Source: Rhyacichthys aspro (taxonomy: Eukaryota; Chordata; Actinopteri; Gobiiformes; Rhyacichthyidae). Taken from it: DNA of 64,000 nucleotides. The position numbers were made by a program, and so were the translations under genes. This document shows, one piece after another, positions 61,530-64,000 of this stretch. The number at the start of each line of letters is the position of its first letter. The first letter of the stretch is position 1. A model generated the notes under the pieces. It did not search any database and was not told the DNA's origin. It worked only from the letters and a program-made list of their open reading frames with translations. The DNA lies in contig CM072161.1 in assembly GCA_036850595.1 (NCBI GenBank), forward strand, positions 14,033,905-14,097,904, in the 5' to 3' direction.

Positions 61530-62061
61530 GGAAAGGAGGATGGAGACAGTAAAAAGAGAGGAAGAGAGTGAGAGGGAGAAAGAGGGGGCGAGAGAGAGAG
61601 AGAAGGAAGAGGAGGAGGAAGAGGAGGAGGCAAAAAGGCAAGCCATAGTAGGACGGAAAGAGAGTGTTGGAGGGGCAGCACACTGTAGCACACTGCTCTG
61701 TTGTCATTGTGGAGTGAGCATGGAGCAAGAGGACCAAAACAAGATGGGAAGGGATACAGTGACCACATAGTTTCTTCGGGATCAATACCAGATCGATCAG
61801 TTTGGGATCACAGCGCTGGAAAACAGGGGTATGTGAGGAGCATCGCTTTGCGGAGTCGACAGCCTGCGCACCCCAGGAGTTTAAACTGCACTACGCTGGA
61901 GAGGTATCAATTTAAAAAGAACAAAGTCGCTTCAAACCTTGACCACTTAAAGGACACTTAAGAGGAAAGTGGAACTGAGATTTGCAGTCTTTCAAAAAAA
62001 AAAAAAAAAAAAAAAAAAAGAAAAAGAAAGAAAAAAAAAGAGGATCAAGAAAACACCTCAG
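61530..62061 (+). other. Putative 5' untranslated exon of the next gene
   Basis: A purine-rich block (GAGAGAGA and GAGGAGGAA runs, 61547-61630) and later a long A tract (about 61993-62016) precede a good donor, CACCTCAG|gtacgc at 62061/62062. The coding exon whose acceptor is at 63071 lies 1 kb downstream. I infer a non-coding first exon. The start is not defined and the open frame over the purine tract is low-complexity. Confidence 0.3.
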
Positions 62062-63071
62062 GTACGCTGCTGAATAGTTAGGTAACAATTGTGCAGAAGC
62101 CAGACAACATCACTTTGACATTTTAAAAGTATGTGCTTTTGCGAGGACTGAAGGGGAATTTTAATTGTGCATTAACGAGCCTCGGGATAGCTGTCACTTA
62201 GTATTACATACGGACTAATGAGAAAGGTCACTCGGCTGAGCTAAAGAAGCACCGAAATATTAAATCCGAGGTGATTAATGTCGCTTTTGTAATTTTGGCT
62301 GAGGAATAGGTAGGAGGAAGAAGCAAACAGAAGCCCTGTCACATTGTGTTTGCTTAAGATTTCTGTCATTAGCACATACCGATACAAATACACATTCTTT
62401 CACCCCACAGGCATTTCACTGGAGAGATGGCTTTAATGATATTCTGTACAGTTGGTATCAATTTAAAGCAATTTGGTGTAAATGATCAAAATTACTCACA
62501 CGGAATAGCAAACTGTCACATCAAGGCTTTAACACACCGACGCACACGAGATCTGCGCGAGTGAAACGCACACAAAGCCCAAAAGAATCCTGTATATGCA
62601 CCAGTGTGTACATTATGGCCTGTGTCCAAGGTGAGATAAATGCAGAGGACAGCACGTACGGTGGAGTATGTGAAGCATTAACGCGTAAAAAGACGAGTTC
62701 AATGCACGAGCACTGTTTTGATTTGTCACTTCAATCCTCAAATAAATTATTCTGTCTGCTGTCACACATATGAGCGAGTATCTGAGCACAATGTTTGAAA
62801 TGCTAATACAATATAGAACACTTCTTTTGGCAGCACATCACCATCTCGTTCTGCACATTAATAGACTGCCATTCAAGAATTGTCGGCTGTTCCGAGTAAG
62901 TTGAGAGGACACACGTTTCAAAAAGTGCATCAGACTCTGGACAAGCCTACTCATCTGCTGTATTGAGGCGCCTTTGTGTCTATTTGTTTTGGACGGGCGC
63001 TGCCTACTAATGCGTTTCTTTCACAGAGTCTCAAATACATCTCTGTAAACTTGTCTCCTTTTTACTTGCAG
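62062..63071 (+). other. Putative intron before the last gene's coding exon
   Basis: It runs from donor gtacgc to acceptor ctttttacttgcag. No other feature is recognised. Confidence 0.35.
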
Positions 63072-63136
63072 ACGGATGTGATGGTGTGGAAGCTCTCCTG
63101 CACTGTGGAATAATCGGACTTTCAATCGACGGTGAG

Positions 63137-64000
63137 ATGGGGAGACGTGCGGCCGACCTGACTACTCCAGTCCCGGTTCTGGGTGTCCCGGCTCTGGTTG
63201 GCGTGCGCGCTTGGAAGACGACCGGAGGAGACAGGGGCGTCGGAGGGGTGCTGCTGCAGACGTATGGCATTCAGTGTAACGTTGGCGTTCAGACATCCCC
63301 GGGGATTAACAGACCACCAACCACACACTGCGCCAAGCTACCCGAATCGAGGCTCTCCGTGTCTTCAGAAACATCTAACGGCTATTTCAGCGTGGAATCG
63401 GACTACAAGGAGATATCAGTGCTGACAAAGAGTGACAGGGAAAAAAGGGCTATTTTAAAACAGAAAAGTTCTGAGTCCAAGACTAAAAAAGAAGTGACTT
63501 TCAAAGCAGGTGAACCCTCCAAGGATGTGGCCTCCAGTCAAAAGAGCACTAGTGGGACTTATTGCTATGCCAGGGCAATCAAGACCAACCCACAATTGGC
63601 CGGGAACTCTGCCAATGTCAGGCCTAAATTAAAATCTATTACCCGCTATGCTAACGGCAGCGTGGTTGACTCCGAGGCGATCGGAGGAATTAGCATTGAT
63701 AACGGCGAATCAGAGTCAGTCTCATGTGGAATGGACCTAAACAGACAGCAAGGTCATTATACAGAGCAGCCTGGGATGACGCCGCCGCTATCTGCTGCCC
63801 GACCTTTTCCTCAGAAAATATGCAGCCATTGCGGTGGCAGACAGTCTGAAAGCACTCGAACAGTGGACGGGAAGAGCACTTTTACTCATGGTTGCTCAGA
63901 AAAGACACTATTCAATTTAAAGGCTCAGAATTTAGAAAAATGTAATCCCAGAGATGCCAGCGCCAAGCTTTTCCTGAACCAGCAGTTACTGTATCCTGAT
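63137..64000 (+). CDS. 5' part of an unrecognised protein-coding gene (runs off the window)
   Basis: One frame stays open from the splice acceptor at 63071 to the window edge (309 codons). The first ATG in that frame is at 63137 (gagATGG, acceptable context), giving at least 288 residues. The start could instead lie in an upstream exon, because the frame is open back to the acceptor. The protein begins MGRRAADLTTPVPVLGVPA and is rich in Ser, Lys and Thr. It has a VGVQTSPG motif, a basic stretch (about 100-122), an ICSHCGGRQ cysteine pair (about 230-238) and no membrane segment, signal peptide or known fold. It looks like the disordered N-terminus of a large cytoplasmic protein. It is not a protocadherin and I do not recognise its family. 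Confidence 0.65.
   Translation, partial: MGRRAADLTTPVPVLGVPALVGVRAWKTTGGDRGVGGVLLQTYGIQCNVGVQTSPGINRPPTTHCAKLPESRLSVSSETSNGYFSVESDYKEISVLTKSDREKRAILKQKSSESKTKKEVTFKAGEPSKDVASSQKSTSGTYCYARAIKTNPQLAGNSANVRPKLKSITRYANGSVVDSEAIGGISIDNGESESVSCGMDLNRQQGHYTEQPGMTPPLSAARPFPQKICSHCGGRQSESTRTVDGKSTFTHGCSEKTLFNLKAQNLEKCNPRDASAKLFLNQQLLYPD

Noticed and set aside
61453..61770. Open frames on both strands over a purine-rich tract with Glu-rich product
   Set aside because: Low-complexity GA repeats keep frames open on both strands, and there is no recognisable domain. It is treated as probable 5' UTR.

Overview
The window looks like part of a clustered protocadherin locus from a teleost fish. All recognised genes are on the + strand. 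Evidence for a vertebrate: large single coding exons of 2.4-2.5 kb, each encoding a signal peptide, six cadherin (EC) repeats, one membrane segment and the start of a cytoplasmic tail, and each ending at a phase-0 splice donor; small downstream exons encoding shared cytoplasmic constant domains; AT-rich introns; and Tc1-like, hAT-like and possibly piggyBac-like non-autonomous transposons of fish type. A fish is favoured because a separate delta-type subcluster sits next to an alpha subcluster, an arrangement described for teleosts, coelacanth and some tetrapods but not mammals.

Layout. 1-15.1 kb: no recognisable gene, with one orphan promoter-like cluster near 11.6 kb. 15.3-20.9 kb: a complete protocadherin with one variable exon (15305-17827) and its own three constant exons (19407-20244), which I assign to the Pcdh-delta subcluster by inference. 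20.9-26.5 kb: spacer with transposon copies, a local duplication and a CTCF-like motif. 26.6-29.1 kb: an ordinary (non-C) alpha-position variable exon. 29-40.4 kb: intron/spacer with an hAT MITE and a CpG-rich block. 40.7-43.3 kb: a variable exon recognisably orthologous to PCDHAC2. 45.35-55.19 kb: the three alpha constant exons, ending in the lysine-rich tail typical of alpha protocadherins. 55.2-58.2 kb: 3' UTR and polyadenylation signal. 58.2-61.4 kb: spacer holding two CTCF-like motifs on the - strand. 61.4-64 kb: probable 5' end and first long coding exon of an unrelated, unrecognised gene that runs off the window.

How it works, from family knowledge: each neuron chooses a variable-exon promoter. 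The chosen exon is spliced to the subcluster's shared constant exons, giving a homophilic surface receptor with an individual ectodomain and a common signalling tail. Splicing phases are consistent here: variable exons end in phase 0, and the constant exons join in phases 0, 2 and 1 in both subclusters. Predicted full-length proteins are 990 aa (delta-type), 964 aa (alpha) and 998 aa (alpha-C2). The most notable points are the very small alpha repertoire (two variable exons), a delta constant domain sharing motifs with both alpha and gamma constant domains, an abrupt base-composition shift inside the ordinary alpha exon suggesting gene conversion, and candidate CTCF and RFX regulatory sites at positions resembling the mammalian HS5-1 and HS7 enhancers.
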